The notes under the pieces: model-generated
What the model was told of the DNA's origin: nothing
Database searches by the model: none
What the model saw: only the letters and a program-made list of their open reading frames with translations
Source of the DNA: Nocardioides sp. TF02-7
Lineage (GTDB): Bacteria > Actinomycetota > Actinomycetes > Propionibacteriales > Nocardioidaceae
DNA: 64,000 nt
Direction of reading: 5' to 3'
Assembly: GCF_022437945.1 (NCBI RefSeq)
Contig: NZ_CP092535.1
Location: 1,984,001-2,048,000, forward strand
Part shown: positions 1 to 8,921 of the stretch, one piece after another
How the letters are laid out: every line of letters starts with the position of its first letter
Numbering within the stretch: the stretch's first letter is position 1
Program-made: the position numbers and the translations under genes

Positions 1-386
1 GTGCGGCTCACCGGCGTGCGCGAGGGCCGGCACGTGCTCCGTGTCCGCTCCACCGACGCCGTCGGCCAGACCGGCCCCGTCGCCGTCCGCCGGTGGACCG
101 TCGACCGCACCGCTCCCGTGGTGCGCGCCAACCCCCGCGGCGTCGTGCGCGACCGCACCCCCACCATCCGGGCGAAGGTCGTCGACCGGCTCACCCGGGT
201 GCGCCCCGCCTCGGTCGTGCTCAAGGTCGACGGCCGCAAGGTCGCCCGCCGCTACAACGCCCGCCTCGGCAAGGTGACCTGGACCCCCGCCGCACCCTCA
301 CCCGCGGCGTCCACAAGGTCCGGCTCGTCGCCGTCGACGCCGTCGGCAACCGGCGGGTCGTCACCTGGCGGTTCCGGGTGCGGTGA
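1..386 (+). CDS. Ig-like domain surface/secreted protein, C-terminal fragment
   Basis: The gene enters from the left edge, so only its C-terminus is visible. The first ~95 codons and, after a one-base slip near 285-295, the last ~30 codons form beta-sandwich-like repeats rich in short hydrophobic strands (VRSTDAVGQTGPVAVRRW, then VRLVAVDAVGNRRVVTWRF), the pattern of bacterial Ig-like or cadherin-like domains on actinobacterial cell-surface proteins. The stop is TGA at 384-386. No anchor or enzymatic domain is visible. The domain type is inferred from strand pattern only; the function of the whole protein cannot be told from this tail. Confidence 0.55.
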   Translation, partial: AAHRRARGPARAPCPLHRRRRPDRPRRRPPVDRRPHRSRGARQPPRRRARPHPHHPGEGRRPAHPGAPRLGRAQGRRPQGRPPLQRPPRQGDLDPRRTLTRGVHKVRLVAVDAVGNRRVVTWRFRVR

Positions 387-402
387 GGTCGGGGCCGGGC
401 GC

Positions 403-450
403 GGACGTCATACGTCGCGAGGGCGATCGCCCACGGGCCGTATGACGTCC
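403..450. repeat. 48-bp palindromic element, copy 1
   Basis: The layout is GGACGTCATACG, 6 bases, GGGCGATCGCCC, 6 bases, CGTATGACGTCC. The 12-base outer arms are exact reverse complements and the central 12-mer is itself a perfect palindrome. A second intergenic copy lies at 51343-51390 and a diverged copy lies inside a gene at 31524-31571, all exactly 48 bases long. It sits just after the stop of the preceding gene. Confidence 0.85.
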
Positions 451-497
451 CACGCGCGCAACCCAACCCACCCGCCAGAAAAACACCGACTCCCCGG

Positions 498-539
498 CCA
501 CCCGCCCCCCACCACGTCGATCCGAGGATCGGCGGGTGG
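498..539. terminator. Nested hairpin between convergent genes
   Basis: A perfect 9-bp stem (CCACCCGCC at 498-506, GGCGGGTGG at 531-539) encloses a second perfect hairpin GATCC-GA-GGATC (519-530). It lies between the ends of two convergent genes, which fits a bidirectional terminator. There is no U-tract, as is common in GC-rich actinobacteria. Confidence 0.45.
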
Positions 540-567
540 GCGGCGGGCCCGGGGAGCGGGCGGCGCC

Positions 568-822
568 CTACGAGAGGGCGTACGGCGGCTGGGTCAGGAG
601 CCGTCGGCGAGGGGAGGCGACGACGCCGGCGCGGCTGTCGTCCTCGCTGGCGAGCACGCCGCCGTTGGCGACGATGTCCGGGGTGATCTCGGAGAAGACC
701 ATCCGGACGTCCTGGCGGCGGGCGCCGAGGATCTCGACGGCGCTCTCGGTGACGGCCTGCGCGAAGGCGCGCCGCTGCTCGACGGTGCGGCCGCGGAGCA
801 GCTCGACGGTGATGTTGGGCAT
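568..822 (-). CDS. 4-oxalocrotonate tautomerase family protein
   Basis: An 84-residue protein starting MPNITVELLRGR. The proline right after the initiator Met is the catalytic general base of 4-OT tautomerases once Met is removed. The family catalyses keto-enol isomerisation of unsaturated oxo-acids, often in aromatic degradation, and also includes cis-3-chloroacrylic acid dehalogenase-like and MIF-like members. The length is typical of the slightly longer type of 4-OT. The start is fixed by an AGGAGAG ribosome site seven bases upstream. A perfect operator-like palindrome lies 55 bases upstream, so expression is probably repressor-controlled; no candidate regulator is adjacent. The substrate is unknown. 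Confidence 0.8.
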   Translation of the reverse strand: MPNITVELLRGRTVEQRRAFAQAVTESAVEILGARRQDVRMVFSEITPDIVANGGVLASEDDSRAGVVASPRRRLLTQPPYALS

Positions 823-877
823 GGTTCTCTCCTCAGGCGGGGACTGCAGGACCGTCCACGTAGGCGACCCTGGTTCG

Positions 878-895
878 GTATCCTGAACAGGATAC
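878..895. promoter_or_regulatory. Palindromic operator upstream of the tautomerase gene
   Basis: GTATCCTGAACAGGATAC: two perfect 8-bp arms around two bases, in the spacer between the tautomerase gene and the divergent copC/copD gene. The symmetry and size fit a dimeric helix-turn-helix repressor (MarR, HxlR or TetR type). It lies nearer the tautomerase start (822) than the copCD start (1036). Confidence 0.6.
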
Positions 896-1035
896 GCTGT
901 CCGTGGCGGGCGCCACAACGGCCCGTCCAGCGAGCCGTTCACATGCTTGACATCGGTTCGGTGCCCTGGTTCATTGGGCCGCACCGAGTTCGCGATGGTG
1001 AACTCCGCGACAGGCGAGGACGAGGGGCTCGACGG

Positions 1036-2719
1036 ATGCTGGTGCTCGGCCGCCACGGGCGGCGCCCCGCCGCCTGGCTCGCCGTCGCGGCGATCGCCGT
1101 CCTCCCTCCTGCTCGGCTCCGCCGGCCCGGCCGACGCCCACGCCTCGCTCGTCGAGTCCGACCCCGCCGAGGGTGCGGTGCTGGCCGAGGCGCCCGAGTC
1201 GATCCGGCTGACCTTCAACGAGACGATCGCCGGCGTCCCCGACGGCGTGCAGGTCTTCGACGCCTCCGGCACCGAGGTCGAGTCCGAGTCCGGCGTCAGC
1301 GGTCCCGACCTCGAGATCAGCCTCGAGGAGGAGGTCGCGGTCGGGACCCTCGTGGTCGTGTGGCGGGTGGTCTCCGAGGACGGCCACCCCGTCAGCGGGT
1401 CGCTGACCTTCGCCGTCGGCGCGCCCAGCGCCACCGTCGCGGCGCCACCGACGCAGGCCGAGGGCCCGTCCGGCGCCCCGCTCGAGCTCAGCATCGTCCG
1501 CTGGATCGCCTACGCCGGGCTCTTCCTCGCCGTCGGACTCACCGCGTTCACCCTCCTGCTGCTGCCCGTCGCCCCTGAGACCGACCGCGCCCGCCGCCGG
1601 CTCGTCGTCGCCGCCCGCGCCGGTGCGGTCGCCGCGGTTCTCGGCTGGCTGGTCGCCCTGCCGCTCGTGGCCGTCTACCAGCTCGGCGGCGACCTCGGCT
1701 CCCTCGGCGACGGCGCCACCTGGTCGGCGCTGGCGACGACGGAGTACGTCGTGACCGCCGCCGTCGTGCTCGGCACGGTCGTCGCCGTCGGGGCGCTCGG
1801 CTCCGGTGCGCCGGAGCGACCACGCCGGGTGGCGGCCCTCGTCGCCGCCGGGATCGCCTGCTGCGCCCCCGCGCTGTCCGGCCACACCCGCGCGGCGACG
1901 CCGGAGGCGCTCGCCGTCGCCACCGACGTGCTGCACCTCCTGGCCGGCAGCGTCTGGCTCGGGGGTCTCACCGCCCTCGCACTGGTGCTCCCCGACCTCG
2001 CCGCGCGCGGTGTGGTCGGCGCCGAGGTGCTGGCGCGGTTCTCCGGCATCGCGGCCGGCGTCCTCGCCGCGCTCGTCGTGTCCGGCGTCGTCCTCGCCTG
2101 GCGGATCGCCGGCTCGTGGGACGTCCTCACCGGCACCGGCTACGGCCGGCTGCTCCTCGCCAAGATCGCCGCGGCGGGCGTCGCCGCCGGCATCGCCGCG
2201 TGGAACCGGTTCCGGCTGCTCCCCGAGATGCAGGCGACCGTACGCCGCCGCGACCGGCGCGCCGGCGCGCGCCTGGTCAGCCGGGCGACGGCGGCCGAGG
2301 CCGGCGTGCTGGTCGGCGTGCTGCTCCTGACCGGCCTACTCGTCGACCGCAGCCCCGAGCCCGACACCTCCGCCGCGGCCGCCCAGCAGGCCCGCCCGCA
2401 GAGCCGCACCACCACCCTCGGCGAGGCGGAGGTGGTCGCCACCGTCTCGCCGCCGACCAGCGGCCCCGCCACCGTCACCCTCGAGATGCGCGACGCCAAC
2501 GGCGCGTCGTACGAGGGCTACGAGGCGCCGCAGGATAGCCTCTCCTCCGACCAGGTCGACCTCGGCGTCGTGCCGCTCCAGTCGATCGCGCCGGGCACGT
2601 ACTCCGCCGAGGTCGTGTTCCCGTCGCCCGGCGAGTGGACGCTGCAGGTGTCGCTCCGGATCGACGAGTTCGAGAACCCGGTCACCACGGTCGACTTCTC
2701 CATCGGCGGCCCGGGCTGA
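1036..2719 (+). CDS. CopC-CopD copper resistance/uptake fusion protein (YcnJ-like)
   Basis: An N-terminal signal peptide (LAVAAIAVL...) is followed by a CopC domain beginning at the mature His (HASLVESDPAEG) and containing a second conserved His (EDGHPVSG); both are expected Cu(II) ligands. Then come about eight membrane segments of the CopD family, and a C-terminal extracytoplasmic YtkA-like beta domain (VVATVSPPTSGPATVTLEM onward). The family handles copper at the outer face of the membrane; import versus resistance cannot be decided here. A one-base slip near 1105, inside the signal peptide, joins the ATG at 1036 to the main frame. A TTGACA hexamer at 947-952 is a possible -35 element. The gene stands alone, divergent from the tautomerase. 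Confidence 0.85.
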
Positions 2720-2772
2720 GCGCTGGCCGCTCCGATAAACCCCGCCCGGCCCGTCCCGGGGCCGGAGGCAGG

Positions 2773-3465
2773 TCAGCCGCCGAAGGTCCAGACCAGCAGC
2801 TCGGTCGCGACGCCGGCGGTGACCTCGTGGGCGGGCTCGTCCACGAACAGGAACGCGTCGCCTGCCTGCAGCGGCTCGGCCAGCGACGACCGCAGCAGGG
2901 CGCCGGTCGCGACGTAGGCGTGCAGCCGCGGGGCGGTCGGGAGGCGCAGCGTGTCGCCGGCCGCGAGCCGCGCCACGGCGAACGACGCGCCGGCGACCCC
3001 GAGGCCGATGTCGGCGCCGTCGCCGAGGAGCGGCACCAGCGCCGGTCCCGGTGCGCCGGCGGCGTCCGGGCGCGCGTAGTGAGGAGCGGCGTCGGGGTCG
3101 TCCGGGGTGAGCCAGACCTGCACGAACCGGGCCGGCCCGCCGGCGCCGGCCACCTCGCTGTGCCGCACGCCGGCGCCGGCCGAGAGCAGGGCGCACTCGC
3201 CGGCCCCCAGCTCGGTCGAGGTGCCGAGCGAGTCGGTGTGCAGCAGCGTGCCGGAGACGACGTAGGTCACGATCTCCAGCGCCGAGTGCGGATGGTCGTC
3301 GAACCCGCGTCCGGCGCCGAGGACGTGGTCGTCGTGGCAGACCATCGGGCCGAACGCCAACCGCTGCGGGTCGTAGTGGGGGCCGAAGGAGAAGGCGTGC
3401 TGGGTCAGCCGGCCCGGCTCCCGCTCGACGTACCGGGCCGAACTCCTGCGGATCTCCACGCTCAC
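2773..3465 (-). CDS. Pirin family protein
   Basis: A 230-residue bicupin. The N-terminal cupin has the metal-binding pattern DDHPHSALEIVTYVVSG ... HTDSLG, and the second half is a Pirin_C-type cupin. Bacterial pirins bind Fe or Mn; some are quercetin 2,3-dioxygenases and others modulate pyruvate dehydrogenase, so the activity here is open. The GTG start at 3465 was chosen because homologues begin close to the VEIRRS segment and longer in-frame extensions are arginine-rich noise. The gene is divergent from the beta-glucosidase, whose GTG lies only 16 bases away, so the promoters must overlap. Confidence 0.85.
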   Translation of the reverse strand: MSVEIRRSSARYVEREPGRLTQHAFSFGPHYDPQRLAFGPMVCHDDHVLGAGRGFDDHPHSALEIVTYVVSGTLLHTDSLGTSTELGAGECALLSAGAGVRHSEVAGAGGPARFVQVWLTPDDPDAAPHYARPDAAGAPGPALVPLLGDGADIGLGVAGASFAVARLAAGDTLRLPTAPRLHAYVATGALLRSSLAEPLQAGDAFLFVDEPAHEVTAGVATELLVWTFGG

Positions 3466-3480
3466 AGGCAGGATTGTGCC

Positions 3481-4834
3481 GTGGCGGCGTCGGAGGAGTT
3501 CCCCAGGCTGCCGGGAGGGTTCCGGTTCGGGACGAGCACTGCAGGCGTACCAGATCGAGGGAGCCGTGGCCGAGGACGGCCGCGGCCCGAGCGTCTGGGA
3601 CACGTTCTGCGACCAGCCCGGCCGGGTCGCCGACGGCTCGAGCGGCGCCGTCGCCTGCGACCACTACCACCGGGTCGACGAGGACGTCGCGCTGATGGAG
3701 CGGCTGGGCGCGCCCGGCTACCGCTTCTCCGTCGCCTGGCCCCGTGTGCAGCCGACCGGCGCCGGGAAGGTCAACCCGGCCGGCCTCGACTTCTACGACC
3801 GGCTCGTCGACAAGCTGCTCGCTGCCGGCGTGCAGCCGATGGTCACCCTCTTCCACTGGGACCTGCCGCAGGCGCTCGAGGACGACGGCGGGTGGCTCAA
3901 CCGGGCGACCGTCGAGCGGTTCGCGGAGTACGCCGCGGTCGTCGGCGAGCGGCTCGCCGACCGGGTGGAGCACTGGGTGCCGGTCAACGAGCCCAACGTC
4001 GTCACGACGCTCGGCTACGCCACCGGCCTGCACGCGCCGGGCCGGACGCTGATGTTCGACGCCCTCCCCGTCGCGCACCATCTCCTCGTGGCCCACGGGC
4101 GCGCCGCGATCGCCCTGCGCGCGGCCGGGGCGACCAGCGTCGGCTGCGCCAACAACCACGCGCCCATGTGGCCGGCCTCCGACGACGACGCCGACGTCGG
4201 CGCCACCAAGATCTTCGACGCCCTGTGGAACGGCATGTACGCCGAGCCGATGCTGCTCGGGCGCTACCCCCGCGACCTCGAGCCGCTCGTCGAGGACGTC
4301 ATCCGCGACGGCGACCTCGCGACCATCCGCCAGCCGCTCGACTTCTACGGCGTCAACTACTACAACCCGTTCCGCATCGGCGCCGCGGCGGGTCGACAGC
4401 GAGCTGCCGTTCGAGATGCTCGAGGTGGTCGGCTACCCGACGACCGACCTGGGCTGGCCGATCGTGCCCGACGCGCTGCGCGAGTGGCTGATCATGTTCC
4501 GCGCCCGGTTCCGTGCGGCGGTCCCGCCGATCTACGTCACCGAGTCCGGCTGCGCGTTCGACACCGGCCCGGGGCCGGACGGCGTCGTCGACGACCAGGC
4601 GCGGATCGACTACCTCGCCGCCCACCTCGGGGCGGTCGCCGACGCGGTGCGGACGGGCGTCGACGTCCGCGGCTACTACACGTGGTCGTTGATGGACAAC
4701 TTCGAGTGGGCCGAGGGCTACGCCCCCGGTTCGGCCTCGTCCACGTCGACTACGAGACGCAGCGCCGCACGCCGAAGCGGTCGTTCCACTGGTACGCCGA
4801 GCTGGTGGCGCGCCACCGCGCCGCCAACGACTGA
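3481..4834 (+). CDS. Glycoside hydrolase family 1 beta-glucosidase
   Basis: A retaining GH1 enzyme of about 450 residues. Visible landmarks in order: N-terminal FRFGTST...AYQIEGA, TLFHWDLPQALEDDGGW, the acid/base glutamate in VNEPN, the nucleophile glutamate in YVTESG, and the substrate-binding NFEWAEGY. It hydrolyses beta-glucosides or related disaccharides; with no secretion signal it is cytoplasmic. The frame is broken three times: near 3540 (an extra G in GCAGGCG), near 4390 and near 4730 (a C5 run). All catalytic parts are present, so the gene was probably intact in the cell. GTG at 3481 is preferred over the ATG at 3476, which is out of frame with the conserved N-terminus. Confidence 0.88.
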
Positions 4835-4844
4835 CGGACCGGCT

Positions 4845-5411
4845 TCAGCCGAGCGCGCTGTCGAGCAGCCCCCGCAGCTCGACGACGGAGTCCTCCAGCG
4901 GTCGCAGCGACCGCTCGGCGCGGCACAGCGCGACCGCCCCCTCGATCGCGGCGACGACGAGCATCGCCAGCCGGGGCGCCCGCTGCTCGTCGACCCCGGC
5001 GTCGACGAGCACCGCCGTCAGCGACTCCTGCCAGGCCTCGAAGACCTGGGTCGCGAGCGCGCCGAGCGCGGGGTCGTCCTCGGTGGCGACGGCGAGCACC
5101 GGGCACCCGGAGCCGAACCCGGTGCGCTCGAGCACGTCGCGCCACTCGTCGGCGAGCGCCTCGAGCGCCGCGGCCGGCCCGTCGTCGCGGCCCGCCTCGA
5201 TCCGCCGGGTCACGTGGGCGCCGACGGAGCGCACCGCCTCCTCGACCAGCTGCTGCTTCCCGCCGGGGAAGTGGTGGTAGGTCGAGCCGATCGGCACGCC
5301 GGCCGCCCGCGCCAGCTCGCGCAGGCTCATCGACGCCGCGCCGCGGGTGCCGACCAGCCGCGCGGCGCCGGCGATCATCCGGGAACGGGTGTCACGGGCC
5401 ACGGAGCCCAT
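4845..5411 (-). CDS. TetR/AcrR family transcriptional regulator
   Basis: 188 residues. The N-terminal helix-turn-helix (SMSLRELARAAGVPIGSTYHHFPGGKQQLVEEAV) is a classic TetR DNA-binding domain; the rest is helical and resembles the YcdC/LmrA-type ligand domain. The start at 5411 (MGSVARDTRSR) is chosen over an upstream in-frame ATG, because the longer version would be encoded across an operator. It is divergent from the alpha/beta hydrolase gene at 5452, and two matching palindromes lie between and over the two starts, so it very likely represses both itself and the hydrolase. The ligand is unknown. Confidence 0.9.
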   Translation of the reverse strand: MGSVARDTRSRMIAGAARLVGTRGAASMSLRELARAAGVPIGSTYHHFPGGKQQLVEEAVRSVGAHVTRRIEAGRDDGPAAALEALADEWRDVLERTGFGSGCPVLAVATEDDPALGALATQVFEAWQESLTAVLVDAGVDEQRAPRLAMLVVAAIEGAVALCRAERSLRPLEDSVVELRGLLDSALG

Positions 5412-5424
5412 CCTATTGCCCTGG

Positions 5425-5473
5425 CTATGACAGTCGTCATAGACTCCGGCCATGGAATATGACACTCGTCATA
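5425..5473. promoter_or_regulatory. Paired TetR operators
   Basis: Two copies of the same dyad: CTATGACAGTCGTCATAG at 5425-5442 (perfect 7-bp arms, 4-base spacer) and TATGACACTCGTCATA at 5458-5473 (perfect 6-bp arms). Their centres are 32 bp apart, close to three helical turns, so two dimers would sit on the same DNA face. The second copy covers the first codons of the hydrolase gene, an ideal block to initiation. Confidence 0.8.
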
Positions 5474-6294
5474 GCAGCGCGGTGGCGGACGACGGGCGGG
5501 CGCTCGCCTACGTCACGCTCGAGCCGGCCGGGACGCCGCGCGGCGTGGTGCTCGTCGTGCCGGCGATGGCCACGCCCTCGACGTACTACGCCCCGTTCGC
5601 CCGCCACCTCGCCGGGCGCGGCTGGCGGGTGGTCACCTTCGACTACCGCGGGACGGAGAGCCGGGCGGCGATGAAGGCGTCCACCGCCGACGTCGATCGC
5701 TGGTTCGCCGACGTCCGCGTGCTCCTCGACGCCGTCGCCGACGAGGCCGGCGACCTGCCGGTGACCTGGGTCGGCCACAGCCTGGGCGGGCAGATGCTGC
5801 CGTTCGTGGACCACACCCGGCTCGCGTCGGTCGTCACCGTCGCCGCGGGCGACGGCTACTGGCGCCGCAACGCGCCCCGGGTTCGGTGGCTGGCGCCGCT
5901 GATCTGGCTGGCGCTGGCGCCGGTCGCGACCCGGGTGGCCGGCTACTACCCGGGGTCCCGCCTGCGGGTGATCGGCGACCTGCCGGCCGGGGTGGTGCGG
6001 CAGTGGGGCCGCTGGTGCCTCCACGACGGCTACCTCGAGGTCGACCACCCCGAGGCGCCGGCGCTGTACGCCGAGGTGAAGGCGCCGCTGATGTCGTTGT
6101 CGTTCACCGACGACGAGCTGATGAGCGCCGCGAGCATCGAGCGCCTGCACGACCGCTACACCGGTGCCGAGCAGGTCCGGCAGCGCTTCGGGCCGCACCA
6201 GCTCGACGGTCGCCGGATGGGTCACCACGGCTTCTTCCGCTCCGCCCACGCCGACCTCTGGGAGGAGCTGGTGGAGCCCTGGCTCGCCCGCTGA
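5452..6294 (+). CDS. Serine alpha/beta hydrolase
   Basis: 280 residues. The alpha/beta fold is marked by the first strand VVLVVPAMATPSTYYAPFA, the segment FDYRGTESR, the nucleophile elbow GHSLGG (serine about residue 111) and a late histidine in MGHHGFF. Asp candidates lie in SFTDDELM, giving a complete triad. No signal peptide is present, so it is cytoplasmic; substrate unknown (esters or lactones are the likely class). Expression is very probably controlled by the adjacent TetR protein through an operator overlapping the start codon, which points to induction by a compound the hydrolase removes. Confidence 0.85.
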   Translation: MEYDTRHSSAVADDGRALAYVTLEPAGTPRGVVLVVPAMATPSTYYAPFARHLAGRGWRVVTFDYRGTESRAAMKASTADVDRWFADVRVLLDAVADEAGDLPVTWVGHSLGGQMLPFVDHTRLASVVTVAAGDGYWRRNAPRVRWLAPLIWLALAPVATRVAGYYPGSRLRVIGDLPAGVVRQWGRWCLHDGYLEVDHPEAPALYAEVKAPLMSLSFTDDELMSAASIERLHDRYTGAEQVRQRFGPHQLDGRRMGHHGFFRSAHADLWEELVEPWLAR

Positions 6295-6341
6295 CCCGGA
6301 CGGCGTCCGCGGGCCGGCGGGCCACGGCTTACGATCCCGCC

Positions 6342-7222
6342 ATGCACCTGCTCCGCCACCGCCGCCTGCTCACCTCCCTCTCGGCCGTCTCCCCTGGCCG
6401 TCGCCTTCGCGGCCTGCGCGCCCGAGGACGAGGCGGAGGACCGCACCGGCGAGGTCGCCGAGTCCGACGAGTGCGCGGTCGAGGACCTCCGCTCCGCGAG
6501 GACGGCGTGCTGACCGTGGGCACCGACTCCCCGGCGTACGAGCCCTGGTTCGTCGACAACGACCCCAGCAACGGCAAGGGCTTCGAGTCCGCGGTCGCCT
6601 ACGCCGTGGCCGAGGAGCTCGGCTTCGCGCGCGACCAGGTGCGGTGGGTGACGGTCGGCTTCAACAACCTGTTCAAGCCCGGCGGCACCGACTTCGACTT
6701 CGACATCAACCAGATCTCGATCACCGAGGAGCGGGACGAGGTCGTCGACTTCTCCGAGGGCTACTACCAGGCCGCGCAGGCGGTGATCACGCTCGAGGAC
6801 AGCCCGGCCGCCGGCGCGACCAGCCTCGAGGACCTCAAGCAGCACAAGCTGGGGGGCGCAGACCGGCACCACGTCGCTGACCGCGATCCGCGAGGTGATC
6901 CAGCCCGACGAGGACCCGGCGGTCTTCGAGGACACCAACGCCGCGAAGCAGGCGATGGAGAACGGCCAGGTCGACGCGATCCTCGCCGACCTGCCGACCG
7001 CGTTCTACATCAGCGCGGCCGAGATCCCCCGGCAGCAGGCTGATCGGCCAGTTCCAGGTCGAGGGCGGCGACACCGAGGAGTTCGGCATGCTCTTCGAGC
7101 AGGGCAGCGAGCTGCTCCCGTGCGTCAACCGGGCGCTCGCCGCGCTCGAGGACGACGGCACCCTCGACGACCTCGAGCAGGAGTGGCTCTCGGACGTCGT
7201 GAGCGTGCCCGAGCTCCAGTAG
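6342..7222 (+). CDS. Amino-acid ABC transporter, substrate-binding lipoprotein
   Basis: A periplasmic-binding-protein type 3 (HisJ/GlnH-like) protein: the lipobox LAVAFAAC is followed by an acidic linker, then VLTVGTDSPAYEPWFVDND, FNNLFKPG...DFDINQISIT and VDAILADLPTAFYIS, the usual solute-binding strands. It catches an amino acid outside the membrane and delivers it to the permease at 7233. The reading frame slips at about 6399 (C4), 6490, 6850 (G6) and 7040 (an extra G in CAGGC), yet each piece continues the same fold. It is the first gene of a three-gene operon. The substrate class (glutamate, glutamine or other) is not determined. Confidence 0.85.
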
Positions 7223-7232
7223 TCCCCCCACC

Positions 7233-8081
7233 GTGACGAGCTGGACTCCCAGCAAGCGGGAGCTCGAACGCCGCCGCGTGCGGCAGGACATGCAGCGACA
7301 GCGGGTGCTGGTCGCGTCGATCGCCACCGTCGTCGTGCTCGGCGGCCTGACGACCGCCGTGCTGGTGTCGCCGGGGTGGCCGCGGGTGCGCGAGTCGTTC
7401 CTCGACGCCGACCACGCCCGCGCCGTGCTGCCGGCGATCGTCGACGGCTTCTGGGTCAACGTGAAGATGTTCCTCATCGCCGAGCCGATCATCCTCGTGC
7501 TCGGCCTCGCCCTGGCCCTGGTGCGCCAGGCCCGCTCGCCGTGGCTGGTGCCCCTGCGCGGGCTGGCCGTCGTCTACACCGACGTGGTCCGCGGCGTGCC
7601 GACCCTGCTGCTGGTGTTCCTGTTCGTATTCGGCATCCCCGGACTCGAGCTGCAGGGGCTGACCAACGACCCGTTCACCTGGGCGACCGTCGCGCTCGTC
7701 GTGTCCTACTCCGCCTACGTCGCCGAGGTGTTCCGCGCCGGCATCGAGTCGGTGCACCCCTCCCAGCTGGCGAGCGCGGACGCCCTGGCCCTGACCCGCG
7801 CCCAGACGATGCGGCACGTCGTGGTCCCGCAGGCCACGCGCCGCGTCGTACCTCCGCTCCTCAACGACTTCGTGTCGCTGCAGAAGGACACGGCCCTGGT
7901 GGCGTCGGTGTCGATCTTCGACGCGCTGTTCACCGCCCGCGACTACGCCAACTACAACTTCGACTACACGCCGTACGTCGTCGTCGCCTGCTTCTTCGTC
8001 GCGATGACGGTGCCGCTCGCCCGGCTGTGCGACTGGCTCGCGCGCCGGGTGGCGCGCCGCGAGCGGGCGGGCGCGCTGTGA
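7233..8081 (+). CDS. Amino-acid ABC transporter, permease subunit
   Basis: 282 residues of the HisM/GlnP family. A short charged N-terminus (about residues 1-25) precedes one membrane helix, a loop, and a five-helix core with the EAA loop that contacts the ATPase (SADALALTRAQTMRHVVVPQATRRVVPPLL). GTG at 7233 follows the binding-protein stop by ten bases, and the gene ends in a GTGA overlap with the ATPase gene. Only one permease gene is present, so the channel is probably a homodimer. Confidence 0.92.
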   Translation: MTSWTPSKRELERRRVRQDMQRQRVLVASIATVVVLGGLTTAVLVSPGWPRVRESFLDADHARAVLPAIVDGFWVNVKMFLIAEPIILVLGLALALVRQARSPWLVPLRGLAVVYTDVVRGVPTLLLVFLFVFGIPGLELQGLTNDPFTWATVALVVSYSAYVAEVFRAGIESVHPSQLASADALALTRAQTMRHVVVPQATRRVVPPLLNDFVSLQKDTALVASVSIFDALFTARDYANYNFDYTPYVVVACFFVAMTVPLARLCDWLARRVARRERAGAL

Positions 8082-8818
8082 CCGCGCCGCTGATGGAGGG
8101 CCGGGGCCTCCGCAAGACCTACGGCGACCGGGTGGTCCTCGACGACGTGTCGCTGACGGTGCACGCCGGCGACGTGGTGTGCCTGATCGGCTCGTCGGGG
8201 TCGGGCAAGTCGACGTTGCTGCGCTGCCTCGACCTGCTCGAGGACGTCGACGACGGCGTCATCGAGATGGAGGGCCGGGAGATCACCGACCCCCGCGTCG
8301 ACCCGCGCGACGTGCGCCGCGACATCGGCATGGTGTTCCAGGCCTACAACCTCTTCCCGCACCTGTCGGTGCTCGCCAACTGCACGCTCGCCCCGCGCAA
8401 GGTGCACGGCATGTCGGCCCGGGACGCCGAGCGGCGGGCGACCGACCTGCTGCACCGGTTCGGGCTCGGCGACCACGTCCACAAGCACCCCGACCGGCTC
8501 TCCGGCGGCCAGCAGCAGCGGGTCGCCCTCGTGCGCGCCCTCTGCACCGAGCCCAAGCTGCTGCTCCTCGACGAGATCACCGCCGCCCTCGACCCCGAGC
8601 TCGTCGGCGAGGTCCTCGACATCGTCCGCGGCCTCGCCGGGACCGGCACCACGATGGTGATCGCCACCCACGAGATGGGGTTCGCCCGCGAGGTCGCGTC
8701 GCGCGTCTGCTTCCTCGACGGCGGCCGGATCGTCGAGCACGGCCCGCCGGCGCAGGTGCTCGTCGAGCCCCGCGAGGAGCGGACCCGGGAGTTCCTGAGG
8801 CGGGTGCTGCCGGGGTGA
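8078..8818 (+). CDS. Amino-acid ABC transporter, ATP-binding subunit
   Basis: 246 residues of the GlnQ/HisP type. Walker A is GSSGSGKST, the Q-loop is VFQAYNLFPH, the signature is LSGGQQQRVALVRAL, Walker B is LLLLDEITAALDPE and the switch histidine lies in THEMGF. It powers uptake through the permease encoded just upstream, with which it shares the GTGA overlap. It is the last gene of the operon and is followed at 8863 by two perfect hairpins. Confidence 0.95.
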   Translation: MTAPLMEGRGLRKTYGDRVVLDDVSLTVHAGDVVCLIGSSGSGKSTLLRCLDLLEDVDDGVIEMEGREITDPRVDPRDVRRDIGMVFQAYNLFPHLSVLANCTLAPRKVHGMSARDAERRATDLLHRFGLGDHVHKHPDRLSGGQQQRVALVRALCTEPKLLLLDEITAALDPELVGEVLDIVRGLAGTGTTMVIATHEMGFAREVASRVCFLDGGRIVEHGPPAQVLVEPREERTREFLRRVLPG

Positions 8819-8862
8819 GGGGGGTGGGGCGCGGGCTGGTGGGTCTGAGGGGGTCGGCGACG

Positions 8863-8921
8863 TGAGGTTTCCCCGGCCGACCGGGGAAACCTCAACATGT
8901 CGGGCAAAGCAATGCCCGACA
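8863..8921 (+). terminator. Tandem perfect hairpins after the amino-acid transporter operon
   Basis: First hairpin: TGAGGTTTCCCCGG (8863-8876), CCGA loop, perfect 14-base complement (8881-8894). Second: TGTCGGGCA (8898-8906), loop AAGCAA, TGCCCGACA (8913-8921). Just after, TGCCCG-A/T-CAAGTGG is directly repeated (8913 and about 8933). The first is strong enough for intrinsic termination; the pair may also be a mobile palindromic repeat. The rest of the 270-base spacer up to 9088 is C-rich with no further gene. Confidence 0.65.

Noticed and set aside
568..1494. Long minus-strand ORF read as one 308-residue protein
   Set aside because: Only the last 84 residues resemble a real protein (tautomerase) and have a ribosome site; the rest is the antisense shadow of copC/copD.
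2336..4159. 607-residue minus-strand ORF over copD, pirin and beta-glucosidase
   Set aside because: It is antisense to three recognisable genes, in low-complexity Arg/Gly/Ala-rich sequence typical of GC-rich shadow frames.
3481..4834. Beta-glucosidase as a true pseudogene
   Set aside because: All three breaks are single-base slips in short runs and every catalytic motif is intact; the same error type occurs in essential serS.
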